Assembly: GCA_037903355.1 (NCBI GenBank)
Contig: JBAJFE010000014.1
Coordinates: 4,402,001-4,466,000 of the forward strand
Direction of reading: 5' to 3'
DNA length: 64,000 nt
From: Trichuris trichiura
Lineage: Eukaryota > Nematoda > Enoplea > Trichinellida > Trichuridae
Position numbers and translations under genes: made by a program. Numbering within the stretch: the first letter of the stretch is position 1; the number at the start of each line of letters is the position of its first letter. Below the pieces are notes generated by a model. The model worked only from the letters and a program-made list of their open reading frames with translations, was not told where the DNA came from and searched no databases. Of the stretch, positions 44,645 to 56,009 are shown one piece after another.

Positions 44645-45742
44645 TCTCGTCGCTTCTGATTTATCACTGAAATGCCTTTTTGATTTGTTGTAATAACGCT
44701 CTCTCTTGTAACGTTTTTTTCTGGAATGATAAACACGACTATAATGAATGGCCACTTGTCAGTTAAGTACAACAGACTATACGAAAATTGCTTCTCAGCT
44801 CTTCACGGCGTTTATATAGCCGTTAAGTTAACGCGAGATTGATCATAACACATCTGACGTGCACCCAGTCTTAGAAGGCAGAACATCCAATCACAGGGCA
44901 ATACCATTAGTTGGAGGAACCTGGCCGCCAGGCCTTAACTACTGCTAGTTGTTGGCGGCTCACACCAAACCTGTTGCTCGGAAGATTTTTCTTCTCTGGT
45001 TGTTAGACGCTAAATTCTTCAAGTTTGTAACTCACCAGCGCAATGCGGAAAAGTTTCAGGTCGACATACGCTTCATATTTTTTTTCTCAGCGGTCCGTAG
45101 TACAACCTGTTTTAAAAGTTTGAATTAGCAGCGAAGAGATTGCTTGCAATAAAGCCTGTCGTGCATATGACGTAACGAAAAAATAAAAGCCGTCTAACAA
45201 ACCTATTTTTCAGACTAAGCAATTGGCTTTCGCAATAAACACCATTAATGCTGCTTTTTTCGCCTTGAAATGTTCCTTGTTCACAACGCGGGGAGTGTGC
45301 AATCAATGTATGTTTAAGTTACACGTAACCGTGTTAGTTCATTTCGTTATCGATGTAGCGTGTTTAGATGATTTGGATATCCCAGCGTGCTTTCCAACTG
45401 AAACTGAAAAGTCTTTTAGGTTAAAAGTAAAACAACTTTCTGAAAATTTACAATAGTAAATGCACTATGCATAGCCGTTTTTCTTAACTTAGGTAGCTGA
45501 TGTTGATCTATTTGAACAAAAATGACTGTAACATTCTCGTTTTTCCCATAATTTTCCTTGATTTAAGTTGCTGTTTCTGCCTTTTTCTTTCTCTTTGTCT
45601 CCCTCACTTCTTCTTCAATATTTTGACAACACTTACTCAGATCGCTCTTCGAAAGTCAAGCAAGCTGCCGATCATTTGAAGTTGTAATCAGGTTTGATGC
45701 TGTTTTCGATGCTTCAAAACGGATACATGTGCTTTTTAAATT
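44645..45742. other. No recognisable gene
   Basis: Presumed intron. A cysteine-containing frame at 45223-45456 does not form a kringle. Confidence 0.4.
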
Positions 45743-45756
45743 ACATTGGTGACCTA

Positions 45757-46098
45757 ACGGGGTTTCTTGGTACGGGAACAAATGTTTTCATAATGAAGAA
45801 GTTTATTACAGATAATTCCCGTTTGTTCTGCATATGTTGAATAAATCCGGAGCTTTCAGGTCATTCGAGACCCGTCATCAGCGGTCTTAGGTTGTTGATA
45901 TGATTAATGGCAGCGAGTGCCCTAATGTTTTTGAGGATTTTAAAGCGGGCATTTTTAAAGTTTTCTGTTCGTAGGTTCTGGCATCTGAGTCTGTCAGCGT
46001 ACTTCTATTTCTTGTTCCGTATGTCTTGTAGCTCCGGATTTATTCTACATATACAGAACAAACGGGAATTATCCGTAATGAACTTCTTCATTATGAAA
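45757..46098. mobile_element. PLE-tail inverted unit with unique centre and 14-base TSD
   Basis: Arms at about 45773-45855 and 46028-46098 share TAATGAAGAAGTTTATTAC-type sequence, ATTCCCGTTTGTTCTG and ATAAATCCGGAGC, but about 170 bases of unrelated sequence separate them. One arm carries CTGATGA, C, GGGTC...GACC, TGAAAGC. The direct repeats ACATTGGTGACCTA (45743-45756) and ACATTGGTAACCTA (46099-46112) differ at one base. Confidence 0.8.
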
Positions 46099-46112
46099 AC
46101 ATTGGTAACCTA

Positions 46113-46683
46113 GTACTAATAGAAAGAGCTTTGATGCTTGGAAATATGCTTAAAAATTTCGAATAGCCGGGTTTAGCTGATTGCAAAAAAGAACAAGGTC
46201 CCAGTTTCAATGTATAACACTTCCAGAGTAAACGCATTTTATTGAACTTCTCCTGACTGCTGCAGATATTTCCGTAAGTTTGCAGCGTTTGGGAATTAGT
46301 GCTTTAACACTGCAAAGCCAGAAAAGAAAAACAAATATTTACGCTATGTTGAAGAGAGCCTTAAACGCAGTCTTTTTTCAGAGCACATATTTTGTAATAA
46401 TAAGAAAAACCTGGAAATGTAACTTTTGCAGAAATAAGTGCTGCATTTCCATAAAAATGAAATGCATGCACCATTTTAGTATTTCTTAGCGCCAAGGGTC
46501 AAGGGTTAATCTCACAAATGGGAGATGAGGGGGCTTGCACAGAATGCCTGATAGTAGCTTTGCTAAGACGATGCATCGTTTGCAAGCGTAGTTTGAACTT
46601 GAATCTGTTTTCTCGTGTTTATTAAGGCGGCCGAAAATGTTTGGTCAAACGCCTTCAGAGTTTAACGATAATTCCTTTTCCAG
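46113..46683. other. No recognisable gene
   Basis: Presumed intron sequence before the next kringle exon. Confidence 0.4.
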
Positions 46684-46942
46684 ATGTGCATTGCTTGAAC
46701 GTAAAAGAGCGACAGGTTATTGACTACCAAGGGGACGTTCATCGTACCATATCTGGCAAAAGTTGCCCCATCAAAGATGGAAGTATGAAAGCTTTCAGTT
46801 ACCTATGGATAGAAGTAATAATCAGTCTCATAAACAGGGCAAACATTCTGTCGGAAAGTGGGCTTCGATCCAGTCGGCCCAAGCTGTGATATCGAAGGTG
46901 TTGGCAGAGAGCCTTGTTTTCCATTATGTAGTGAAACAGAAA
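46684..46942 (+). CDS. Kringle 6 with two one-base deletions
   Basis: Acceptor TTTTCCAG|AT (phase 1). Pattern over three frames: DVHCLNVKERQVIDYQG, SGKSCP; then QRWKYESFQLPMDR; then TFCRKVGFDPVGPSCDIEG and REPCFPLCSETE. All six cysteines and the C-x-x-W, C-R and G-P-x-C landmarks are in order. Frame changes occur near 46766 and 46848. The length, 259, is exactly two short of a multiple of three, as two single-base deletions predict. Donor choices are AGAAA|GTGAGA (phase 1) or GAGAAG|GTCTTT eight bases on (phase 0, which fits the TM exon). Confidence 0.75.
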
Positions 46943-47252
46943 GTGAGAAGGTCTTTTTGTATGCTAAATGGAAAACATGAGCATTTAAGCGATGTCTGTG
47001 GAGTACAGACCGTTCGATGTTGCGATAAAGATGGCTAAAACCATTGATGAAAAAGCAAGCAGAGCAATCTCGCACGGATTGGTGAGCATCAGTCTTCACA
47101 ATTTGCCATAAATATTCAATAAGCGTAAAGTTAATGCCTCATTTAACACCTTGTTGCGTTATCTGTCAAAAATTTTAAACTCTTAGAGACGCTAGAAATA
47201 ATTTTGAACTTTATGAGCTCTACATCCATGCTAATTTGCCTTGGTGCTTTAG

Positions 47253-47427
47253 GGGAAAAGGATGAAACTTACTGGCGTACGCCGTGCACAGCGGTTTGCC
47301 TTTTGGATTTTCTTTTCATCACTAATGATTCTGACTCTCTCTTGTGTGGGATTCCCACTGCTTCGCTACGTGCCATTCGTTAAAGCCTATCTGTCAGGCC
47401 AATTAGCGTCACTCCCGAAAGACAGAG
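47253..47427 (+). CDS. Transmembrane exon downstream of the kringles
   Basis: Acceptor GCTTTAG|GG, donor GACAGAG|GTAAGC (phase 1). It encodes GKRMKLTGVRRAQR followed by a hydrophobic segment (FAFWIFFSSLMILTLSCVGF) and LLRYVPFVKAYLSGQLASLP. It enters in phase 0, matching the alternative donor of kringle 6. Basic residues precede the helix. I infer that it anchors the kringle protein; it could instead be a signal-anchor exon of another protein, starting at ATG 47262. Confidence 0.55.
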
Positions 47428-47829
47428 GTAAGCGAGAGCGTGAACGAAGGCAGGTTAAAATTATGACGCACCTCTGTTTTTCTAATAAGCTTCTTTTTGT
47501 ACTGAGGAATTAAGTTTCGTATCTGTCGTAAAATGGAACGCCAAAAGAATGGGGCTTGTGCTATTTATGTAATATCAACTCTTGTTGTCATAGTTTTATA
47601 TCTATTACACTTTCATTCAGAATAATTGATTTTATTCCATATTACTAAAATTTTGAAATCACGTTCTGTAAAGATTTGATTTCATACAAGTTTTGCAAAA
47701 AGTGGCTAAATCAATTATTCCGTCGGCAGCTCTTCAGAACTGTGCTAGCTTCCAGTTTCGAAGATGAAACTTTTCATAACGCTTCCTTGCGTTATTCTTT
47801 ATTAGTAAAAGGATTCTTCCTGTTGGGCG
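47428..47829. other. Intron-like sequence
   Basis: Nothing recognised between the TM exon and the PLE. Confidence 0.4.
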
Positions 47830-48069
47830 GTAAACAAAACGATGAAATGATAAGTATATGCAAAAACCAGAGCTTTCGGAACGCTACTGTTTCCGTCTTC
47901 AGTGGTAGGGCATAGGCAGATGTAGTTGCCTGTTATGGTGCTTATACTGCTGACAAACGGGTCAAGGAGCTAATGTGCAGCACCTGGTCCAGTTGATCAG
48001 GTCAGTCACTTCGCTTCTCCACACCGTTGTTATGGTTGATAGTGCCATTATGGCGGATGTAGAACGCCT

Positions 48070-48700
48070 CTTTGTTTTACTGGACAAATCTTACACATAG
48101 AAGATGCAATCTTATCTTTACTCTCCAGCAACATTTTCTGATCCGACTGAATATGTTAGGAAAACGTTAGTCTCTTTACTCAGTTCGCGTCAGAAACAAG
48201 TGATATCACGCTAGAGCCCTGGACTGTACAGACTCCCTGAGATCCATAAAAGAGGAGTTCCTCTGACGCCTGTGGTACGTAGCATAAACAGTGTCACATA
48301 TAGGTTGTGCGCATACCTCGCATCCATACTGAAACATTACACGGGCAAGAGAACGTCCTACGTCAAGAAAAGCCAGGAATTCTGTAATGACATCAGAGGT
48401 TTCCATATTTCATCCTCGGAAATCTTGGTAAGCTATGACGTCGAAGACCTTTTCAAGAGTATCCCCATCACGCGCACCCTCGACATTTTAGAAAGTCTAC
48501 TCGCGACAGACGTCAATCTCAGGCACAGGACGAATCTCAGTCCGTTCCACATGCTCACGCTGGTTTCCTTCGGTATGAAAGAAAGAAACCTTTTTCAGGT
48601 TTCAAAGGATTCTTTTAACACAATAATAGAACTCCAATGGAAAGTTTACTCTCTACCATTTTCGCTGGAGTCTTCATGGAAGATCCGGAAGAAGAAATTT
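48070..48700 (+). pseudogene. PLE reverse transcriptase relic, N-terminal motifs
   Basis: Reads YLYSPATFSDPTEYVRKTL, a stop, then GLYRLPEIHKRGVPLTPVV, RSINSVTYRLCAYLASILK, KRTSYVKKSQEF, EILVSYDVEDLFKSIPITR and FNTIIELQWKVYSLPF. These are the LPKIHK, PIVSS, SYDV(V)xLF(T)SIP landmarks of Penelope RTs, complementary to the C-terminal half preserved at 9103-9740. Stops and the M insertion make it non-functional. Confidence 0.85.
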
Positions 48701-49906
48701 AGGTCTTCTGAATAGTTGTCCCCCTGGAAGTGAAGGTGGCAACTTCAAAGGAGGTCAAGTGGAGATTATTACGTCAGAGGAACAATGGCCACCGTAATCC
48801 TGTGATCGGTGCAGCGATGTGGACAGACCGCGTATTACTGAAAGAATAAAACAATGCCGATGGCGACTACGTGTTTCACCGTTCCAGCTGCCGTCGTAGT
48901 TCTGTCGGACATCCTGCTCTGCCCTAGCCTAAGCCTAAACCTGAACATGTGTGCGTGTCTCGTTACGATTAGGAGTATTATTGTACCGCGTTGACGCGGA
49001 CGACAAACAAGCGTAGGGGCAAAGACACTGAATGTAAACAAGCGTTCAGTTTCAAGCGGCGAGAGACAGATAACGCGAACAAGCATACTTACCGTTCAGT
49101 GAGGCTAAGATTTCGGCGAGAGGCATTGGTTCCGCTGAAGGCTGTTTCGACCTGATCAGAGAAATGCGCTGAGAAAAAATAAACGTAAACGCACGACATA
49201 CCCTTCACCTGATGGCACACTATCACTAGACATGGGCACAGACAACGCAGAATGAGCTTTACACAGTTTACCAAGGCACGATGCGGCTGAGACCGTTGAC
49301 CTCCGATGTTTTTCATGAATCAGTACGACGAGGTCTAAGCGTGAACCGCTGCATGCCCCATTGTGTTTCCTGTACTTTCAATGCCTGCGCAGCTGCTTAA
49401 TTCCCTCACCTTCGCTCTTTCCTACAGGTCACTAACTGCATCAGTGACAACTGCAAATGCTATTCAGCTGCAGTGCAGCAGAATTCTTCGGCTCTAATCT
49501 GTTAGACCATAGTTTCTCAACCCTTTTTGCCCCAGGGCTCCCCTAGGCCTTGTCAGGGCCACCCTAATCCTTGTAAGGACCCACCGTTTATTGGGACAAT
49601 GTCCTGCCGCATTATCCTCCAGGGCCCCCTGGCTTCCAGGGCCCCCCTAAAATCTCCTAGGGCCCCCCAGGAGGGCCCCAGGGCCCACGTTGAGAAACAC
49701 TGCGTTAGACCGACACACGGGTCACTGCATGTGCCACTGATGCTCCATTGTGCTGCCACGCCAACTACTCTGCACGTGTTCACTAAACCTGACGACAACG
49801 TCCCTCTCGGCTTGCGGCTAACCACACTTCATTACGCAGCACATTCGCTGATTATGCTTTGATACTGCCGCCGTTACTTCTGGGGGGACAACTATGCAGA
49901 AGATCC
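48701..49906. mobile_element. M-family element, copy 5, with a small hAT inside
   Basis: Inverted ends GGTCTTCTGAATAGTTGTCC and ACAACTATGCAGAAGATCC, inner GTGAAGGTGGCAACTTC and the family block CTTCAAAGGAGGTCAAGTGG. GCCTAAGCCTAAACC at about 48928. About 1.0 kb without the hAT insert at 49508-49702. Target duplication not visible. Confidence 0.8.
49508..49702. mobile_element. Short hAT MITE (195 bases)
   Basis: Ends CATAGTTTCTCAACCC and ACGTTGAGAAACACTG; the interior is built of GGGCCCC-rich repeats around TTATTGGGACAATGTCCTGC. GTTAGAC is duplicated at 49501-49507 and 49704-49710, with one further flanking base differing. Same family as 59701-59954. Confidence 0.9.
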
Positions 49907-50651
49907 GTCAGCTGAGACAATGGCAGACGTGATAAAAAGTTATGCAGTTGCTCAAGATTCCTTTGAATGATCACTCGACCTCAAACCGACGATCATTTGT
50001 CTCGAGAGCCAATTTTTTCCACGATGAGTGAAAGAGACTTTCTACAGCCGCAATGACACCATCAACGGTGCAGAGATTAGCGAAGCGTGGACTGACCTGA
50101 TCAACCGGACCAAGTGTTGCACGTTAGCCCTTTGACCTGTTTGTCAATCGTATAAAACATCATAACAGGCAATTACAACTGCCTATGCCCTACCACTGAA
50201 AACAGAGCAGTAGCGTCCCGAAAGCTTTGGTTTTTGCGTATGCCCATCGCTTTTTACGGCTCAACAGGAACAATCCATTTACCAATAAAGAATAGCTTCC
50301 AGTTTTCTAAGATAAACAAAAGGACCTTGGTAACTGAGCAGCTTAGCCATTTCATGAATTACAGCTTCCACTCGAACCTGTACATTTCTAAATGATTCAT
50401 TTCATTATCGCAATTTTATTCTTGGAAACTTTCCTACTGTTGATTAAAAAACATAGTTCTGCTAAATAAAAGCACCTTTAATCCATTTTTCACAATACTT
50501 CACTTTTTTTACTGCACAGATAAACTGGCAGATCCGTTCCGTAGAAGTGATCTTTTCGTTCAGCTAGCAATTATGCCTCATACTTTGCTGGCTTTTAACG
50601 CCCCACAGTATTTGTCATTTTAGTCTAAAATTCTTTCTGTTTGTCTTTAGC

Positions 50652-50834
50652 AGCAATTGTTTGCCAAAAACAGATGCCAGTTTATGAGGCATTCCCTTTT
50701 TATTTCGTTCCAGGATACCGAAGGATTGTGAAGGTGTTTCACGAACACGGACGAAACCCGCCGTCATTTCAACAATTCAGTATACGAAGACAACAACTGG
50801 GTCCAGAAGGAGATCCATTATTGGCATTGAAATG
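50652..50834 (+). CDS. Possible terminal (cytoplasmic tail) exon of the kringle protein
   Basis: Acceptor CTTTAG|CA enters in phase 1, matching the phase-1 donor of the TM exon at 47427. It encodes AAIVCQKQMPVYEAFPFYFV, PGYRRIVKVFHEHG, SFQQFSIRRQQLGPEGD and stops with TGA at 50832-50834. No known domain; tyrosines in VYEAF and FYF could be sorting or phosphorylation sites (inference). The link rests on phase and order only. Confidence 0.4.
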
Positions 50835-53265
50835 ATCCCAATAGCAGACTCTTCAACTTAAGCCAAGTCATATGCTCAACTTTCGTTCAGTTTTACTTCA
50901 ACAGAAGAACAAAATCTCTTAAACTTTGTGTAGACTTCATATTGCAGTTAGGTAGAACGATGAGACGTAAAACTTGCGCGGTAACGTCAGCCTTTTCAGC
51001 TTCACGTCAGCAACCGCCTTCGTGCTGTGCTTTGGCGATACTGCATCCTGGGCAGCTAGACGAACTTCATGCAGTCTTTCAATCTTCTCCTAGCTAATAG
51101 CTTTTGTTCATTTTCTAGCTTTTGAGTTATCGTTTCTCTGATAAAGATAACAGAGCAACTTTCTGGAAGGTCCTCCTCAGTCATACTTTCTTCAAGCATT
51201 CTGAAGTACCCCTTGTTTGTCAAGAGGCAGTTTCTTTATCAAAGTATCTGCTTCAGTTACGGTGCAAGGGTTGGCCACATTTGTTTTTGGTAGTAAACTA
51301 AAGTGCCTTTGGTCGAGTCGATGCTTTGTCTTGTATCTTTCCCATGATGCTTTTAATACGCCGACGACCTATAAAAAGCAATTAGCGGCAATGTGATAAA
51401 TAAAAGTAAATTATATATGCTACAGAATTAGACTCTCGGCTTACTTTTTGTAGATACAGCTTTGGGTACGGGACTACAGAGTTTCATCTGCTTTTTTTTC
51501 TTCCCTAACTTCCAAGACATGCCGAATCAAATCCCCACGAACTCCCTTCTGTATAACAGAGCAAACCTTTTTTCATCAACAAAATAATGATGCCCCAGCT
51601 AGTCTTTAAACTTAGACTTAAAAAAAGCAGATGAAATTCAGCTTACTTCTGCATTTATATCCATTAATTGACATAAGTGCAGCAAAATTACAAAAGATGA
51701 ACAGATCTGGTTTTGTTACTGAGATGAAAGCTGCATATACGACTTGTTGTTGAGTGGATACTCTATCTTCATTTGCTTAATGGCTAGCAGGAATTCTGCT
51801 CCTGGACAAGGTTACATACCACACCGCATTATTTTCTCATTCCGTTCTGAGGTTGGAACAACCGAAGCCCATCGCCTCATGTGTTCTGTATATGGCGCAG
51901 TTATTTTTAAAGTACAGTAGAATGATGGCACATGAAATTCTCGAATGGATAATTTGACATGTTGGATAAGGAAGGTCTGGATACCTTTCATCTCTGAATT
52001 TAAGCTCAGTGAACGCAGACCTTGAGAATAATGCGAGACAAACAACATATCAGTTAGCGATGGATTTAACCTGCTCCCATACGACCGTAGCGCGTAGTTT
52101 AAAAAGACTTCGTTAGACTAACGTGCTGGCCCGAAAGGTAGTACGCTTTTTGACGCAAGCGAACAAAGATAGAGGAGCTGACCGCATTAAAGAACTACAC
52201 GAATGATGGAACTACGATAAAAGCCTTAGGTAGACCTAATTACGGTGTACAAGCCCTCTAAATGCTCCTAGCATTACTACTAGATTGCATGGTTGAACCA
52301 TCTTATTGCCAGAGATGAGTTCTCTATGATATTTCCAAGCGAATCAGCCATTCGCTTCGCTCTAGAGCCGCAGCGCCAACTGAAGCCAAACGTGATTGAC
52401 AATGGAAAAAGGTATTATTTTGCATTTGGTGGAGTGTACGCGACACTGATCACTGGAGGGTACTTCCAGAAGTTAGAATAATTGCCGAAGTTTATGCTAA
52501 TCAGATAGCAAGACTTAGAGGTAAACCCGACCGAGATCACTATTAGAAGGAACTAAGTTTTCTTGTAATATGACAATGAGAGACTAAGTGTCACCAAATT
52601 TGCTCGTTAGTTTCTGCACGAATGTGACTGAAAGGCGATTTGCCATCCATTACGCTCCCTGGACCTTGCTTCGTCAGTTAACAAACACTGTCATTCTCTC
52701 AAAAACCATCCCGCTGGGAAAAAGTTTAAAAACAACAATGACATGGGAAGCTGCCCATCATTCTCTTCTCAGTCTAAGCCTGCCTCCTATAGGGATGACA
52801 TTGTGGATCTGCTCAGTAGGTGCTTTTAGGTTACAGACGACAATCGTGAACGTCTGATCGATTGATATTGGACTATTGCAAATCCCATCGACCTAAAAAT
52901 GCTCTTAAAATTATCACAGGACGCGTTCCAAGTTAAAACAACATTCAATCTTTTACTTAAAATGTTAGCTTTACGATAAGTAAGGTTGCCTAGGCTGGGG
53001 AAAGACCTTCAACCAGTTTTAAAACAGAGTAGATTAAGCTACGATGATCACTACTGCGTGCAAGCGTCTCACTGTATTATAGTTTCGACTTAGAGGTGCT
53101 GATCAAAATGAAAATTTATCAGTTAGGGACAGCTGTCCTTGATAAAGGAAACTGCCAATGTGTCATCATGATTTCGTTTAAAATAAAGCCACGAACATTA
53201 ATGATGGTCAAGATGGGATTAAAAAGTGTTACTTTTGTAATGGATGCTAAGCAAATGCATGGTAC
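50835..53265. other. No gene recognised; one PLE-derived repeat
   Basis: At about 51495-51640 lies a repeat (CCTAACTTCCAAGACATG, AATCAAATCC, ATAACAGAGCAAAC, CATCAACAAAATAATG) also found at 55388-55500, where it is attached to PLE RT sequence. The 3' exons of the class B GPCR should lie here on the minus strand but I could not identify them. Confidence 0.45.
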
Positions 53266-53452
53266 CTCTTTGTTAGTAAAGCAGTAAAGTACGGCAATCA
53301 TGAAGCCTTGGAACATGTAAAAAAATGAGGCCACATATGTGAACACAGCAAAACCAATGATATTTTCTTTTGTTGGTTGAAAAGGGATTGTCTGCATGAT
53401 GTTTGGTATTCCCAGCAAGGGAATAAGCATTAAGGCAGCCCGCACACTCTTC
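53266..53452 (-). CDS. Class B GPCR exon: TM6-TM7
   Basis: Minus strand: KSVRAALMLIPLLGIPNIMQ (TM6, with the L-x-P-L-L-G-I signature), TIPFQPTKENIIG, FAVFTYVASFFYMFQGFMIA and VLYCFTNKE. This is the secretin-family F-Q-G-F...V-x-Y-C-F-x-N-x-E(V) end of TM7. Acceptor ACTACAG|G and donor GAG|GTACC. It joins in phase 2 to the TM5 exon. Next coding part not found. Confidence 0.92.
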
Positions 53453-53490
53453 CTGTAGTAAATAGTCTGCCAATATCTATATATTTTCAC

Positions 53491-53591
53491 TTGCTTTTAT
53501 ACTGAAGCTGCTGCCGTTCCGCCATGGAATGTGACTCCTTCACTTTTGACCATAGAACTCGAACGATGTTTAAGAGGAAAACAAAATTCAC
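53491..53591 (-). CDS. Class B GPCR exon: TM5 and third intracellular loop
   Basis: Minus strand: VNFVFLLNIVRVLWSKVKES, HSMAERQQLQYKSK. This is the N-F-x-F-L-x-N-I-x-R-V-L...K signature of secretin-family TM5. Acceptor GTTAAG|GTG, donor AGCAA|GTGAAA (phase 2); a 38-base intron separates it from TM6. Confidence 0.9.
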
Positions 53592-53646
53592 CTTAACAGT
53601 GCCCTTTGCATAAACTGTGAGTGGACTATAAGGCGTATTTTACCAC

Positions 53647-53713
53647 CAATTGCAGCAGTCGAACGCCATCCAGTATCCAGAACTCCGGCTCCAAGTAATA
53701 ATTTCCCAAACAT
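53647..53713 (-). CDS. Class B GPCR exon: second extracellular loop
   Basis: Minus strand: CLGNYYLEPEFWILDGVRLLQL, the conserved loop Cys (usually C-W) followed by F-W-I-x-x-G/P and the start of TM5. Acceptor TGTCTAG|A in phase 2, donor TTG|GTGGTA in phase 0. Confidence 0.85.
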
Positions 53714-53766
53714 CTAGACAATAATAATGAGCAAAGAATAGGCAAACCTTGCAAAGGATTTAATAC

Positions 53767-53839
53767 TTTTCCACAGGGGCGCCGCTTCGCTTAGTTAACA
53801 AAACAATGAGCCATATGCAAATGTGAAAGAATGGTATAC
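53767..53839 (-). CDS. Class B GPCR exon: TM4
   Basis: Minus strand: IPFFHICIWLIVLLTKRSGAPVEK, completing the G-W-G-x-P motif whose first G-W-G is in the exon above. Acceptor TTTCAG|GT (phase 1), donor GAAAA|GTATTA (phase 2). Introns of about 53-56 bases on both sides. Confidence 0.85.
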
Positions 53840-53895
53840 CTGAAATGTTAGCGCAGCTTTAACAAAAAAGGAATTTTTGCATAACTCGACGTTAC

Positions 53896-54076
53896 CCCAT
53901 CCAGCGAGCATGTATTTCCATTTCTTAGGTTCACCATCGAATACTGTAACTACAACAATGTTGTGCAAGTAGAAACCCTCTATGAACATCCACATGAAGG
54001 CGACATCCTTCCCGTATTCAAGAGCAGCGTAAAACGCTTCGCATACGTAATTCTGTGAAGGTACAGCCATTAAGAT
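53896..54076 (-). CDS. Class B GPCR exon: TM3
   Basis: Minus strand: ILMAVPSQNYVCEAFYAALE, YGKDVAFMWMFIEGFYLHNI, VVVTVFDGEPKKWKYMLAGW. It contains the conserved TM3 cysteine and the W-M-x-(I/V)-E-G-x-Y-L-H box diagnostic of secretin-family receptors. Acceptor CCACAG|AT (phase 0), donor TGGG|GTAACG (phase 1). Confidence 0.93.
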
Positions 54077-54458
54077 CTGTGGAATCATACTCTTTCAAAA
54101 GGAAGATTTCCTGTAACGACTGTGTTGCCTTTCCTTAGTGTTATTGAAGCATTCTATTGAAAACTCTGGAATAGTTAATTGAGCTTTCAAGAGTCAACCT
54201 TGCTCCATCTTCAGCAACTATGTTATGTTTTCTGTAGAGTCTGAAACGTGATTCATTTTTAACCCACAATAAACTGTGGAACACCATTTGCGCCGCCTTG
54301 CAGACATCCTAGAGACGTATACACACCCCGTATATTTGGATTGTTAATTACAACAGGACATAAATTCTAAGATTCCGTCTGTATAAAAGACCAACGCTGA
54401 CCTACCTCCAATGGTAAGAAAAAGTTATAGGGACAAACTTAAACCCAGTTTTAAAGAT

Positions 54459-54716
54459 TAAAGATATAACTTTTTGGTATGGGACCATAGGCCTTCATGC
54501 TGAAATTGGCTCTTTGTACAGAATAAGGTCCCGCTGAGAACGCAAAGATTTTATTGAGGTTCCGTAGCTTTTGGGCTGAGCGTGTCCACTCCTCAGCGAT
54601 ATTAAAATTTTAATACCGCTGGGGACGGGCCACGCTCGACCCGAAAGCTACAGAACCTCATTAAAATCTTTGTGTTTTCAACGGGATTTTATTCCGTACA
54701 AAGAACCAATTCCAGC
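54459..54716. mobile_element. Palindromic PLE-tail unit with 9-base TSD
   Basis: Arms share GCAAAGATTTTATTGAGGTT and CCGTAGCTTTTGGGCTGAGC-type sequence with inverted copies, meeting at ATTAAAATTTTAAT. The hammerhead-like motif is diverged (CTGGGGA, C, GGGCC...GACCC, GAAAGC). The direct repeat TTTAAAGAT is at 54450-54458 and 54717-54725. It sits in an intron of the GPCR. Confidence 0.75.
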
Positions 54717-54725
54717 TTTAAAGAT

Positions 54726-56009
54726 CGTCATAACTCTTAGTAGTTACAAGAATATATGTTCAACACTGGAAGCACTTTAGGTTTGCGGACGAAAAAGATT
54801 CGCCATAATTTTTCTGCAGGAAGATATATTCTAACAGAACAACTTCTCTTCGCTCGTGAAAGTGATAATGTTGAACTAGAACTCTACAGGACCTCCAGTT
54901 TTCAAATCTTTTTGGTAAACTCCGTTGATCACATTTGATTGATTGTGATGTTTTAAATCGACACCGTACTCTGATCATTATTAATATACAAACCTACATT
55001 ATTCCTCTGAATTATGAAAGTCTGTTTCAACGTTGAAACAACGGTTGTTTTTGATAACTAGTTTATTAAAATTGGCAAGCTTCCACATTTCCATTCAACC
55101 TTTAGTTGCCCTGAAACGCATGGAATGTTAATAACTTATGAGCCTGAGATCTTATTTGAGCAGTTGCTTCATCCGCACAAAGGTTCCATGCAGTACACTC
55201 ATGCCTAATAGAATTCGTCCATTCGCTCTTCGTGTCAAGACCTTCCATAGTTAAGAAAAGTAAGACTCAATGCAAAATTTGTCCATCTGCCATAACTCCA
55301 GCTGGCATGCCTATCAGTTATGACGTAGAAGACAAGTGACGTATGCACTCATGACCGTGGATACCCTATTCACTCTATTCTCCAATTACCCTAACTTCCA
55401 AGACATGCTGAATCAAATCCTCATGAACTCCCTTCTGTACAACAGAGCAAACTTTTTTTCATCAACAAAATAATGGTGCCTCAGTTAGTCTTTAAACTTA
55501 AACGTAGCTCAAAAAGCCTGAAACCTAGGCGCAGTTCTTAGAAACCCAGATGGTCAATGTCCAAATACTGCCTACAAACTTGAACGGAATTGCTCAGCCT
55601 CAAACACATGCGAAGTAAGCCACACATTAGCTAGTAGACTCTGTAAACGCCCGAGGAGTTTAACAAGGCATAAGAAAGCAAAACAGATGCGTCAACAGGG
55701 CACTTAGAATAGGCTCTCATCATTCGACATAGTTATTATGGAGGAACAAGCGTTCAAGTCCCTTGGAGTAGCTGCGCATGCCACACTGTTCTGAGGCCAC
55801 ATCACAGTTACACACATTATGCAGGGAAGCCCATCTGTTTCTTAGAAGGGACAATAAGCGTCATACGATACATCAGACATAACTACGCCGCTAATCGTGA
55901 CGACAGAGTCGAAATTTCAGAAATACGGAACACCTTTATCAACCAGACTGATGCGCCTTGCCTTAAGAAGATACATGTCAAATTAGTGTCTTTCAGTGTG
56001 TGGACAGAC
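54726..56009 (+). other. GPCR intron with a degenerate PLE RT fragment
   Basis: From about 55290 to 55500 the plus strand reads ISYDVEDK, MTVDTLFTLFSNYPNFQDM, NQILMNSLLYNRANFF with stops between. These match the S-Y-D-V-E-D-L-F block and following region of the PLE at 48070-48700. The rest is unassigned. Confidence 0.5.

Larger units (their letters stand above)
47830..50285 (+). mobile_element. Degenerate PLE (plus strand) containing M copy 5
   Basis: Ends carry inverted tail copies: 47830-48010 (AAACCAGAGCTTTCGGAACG, GTTTCCGTCTTCAGTGG, ATAGGCAGATGTAGTTGCCT) and 50085-50285 with the complement. The coding relic at 48070-48700 is PLE reverse transcriptase, and M copy 5 interrupts the element at 48701. 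The GIY-YIG part is not seen. Confidence 0.8.

Noticed and set aside
45223..45456. Frame with DDLDIPACFPTE, like a kringle end (D-I-P-x-C)
   Set aside because: No other kringle cysteines or landmarks upstream in any frame.
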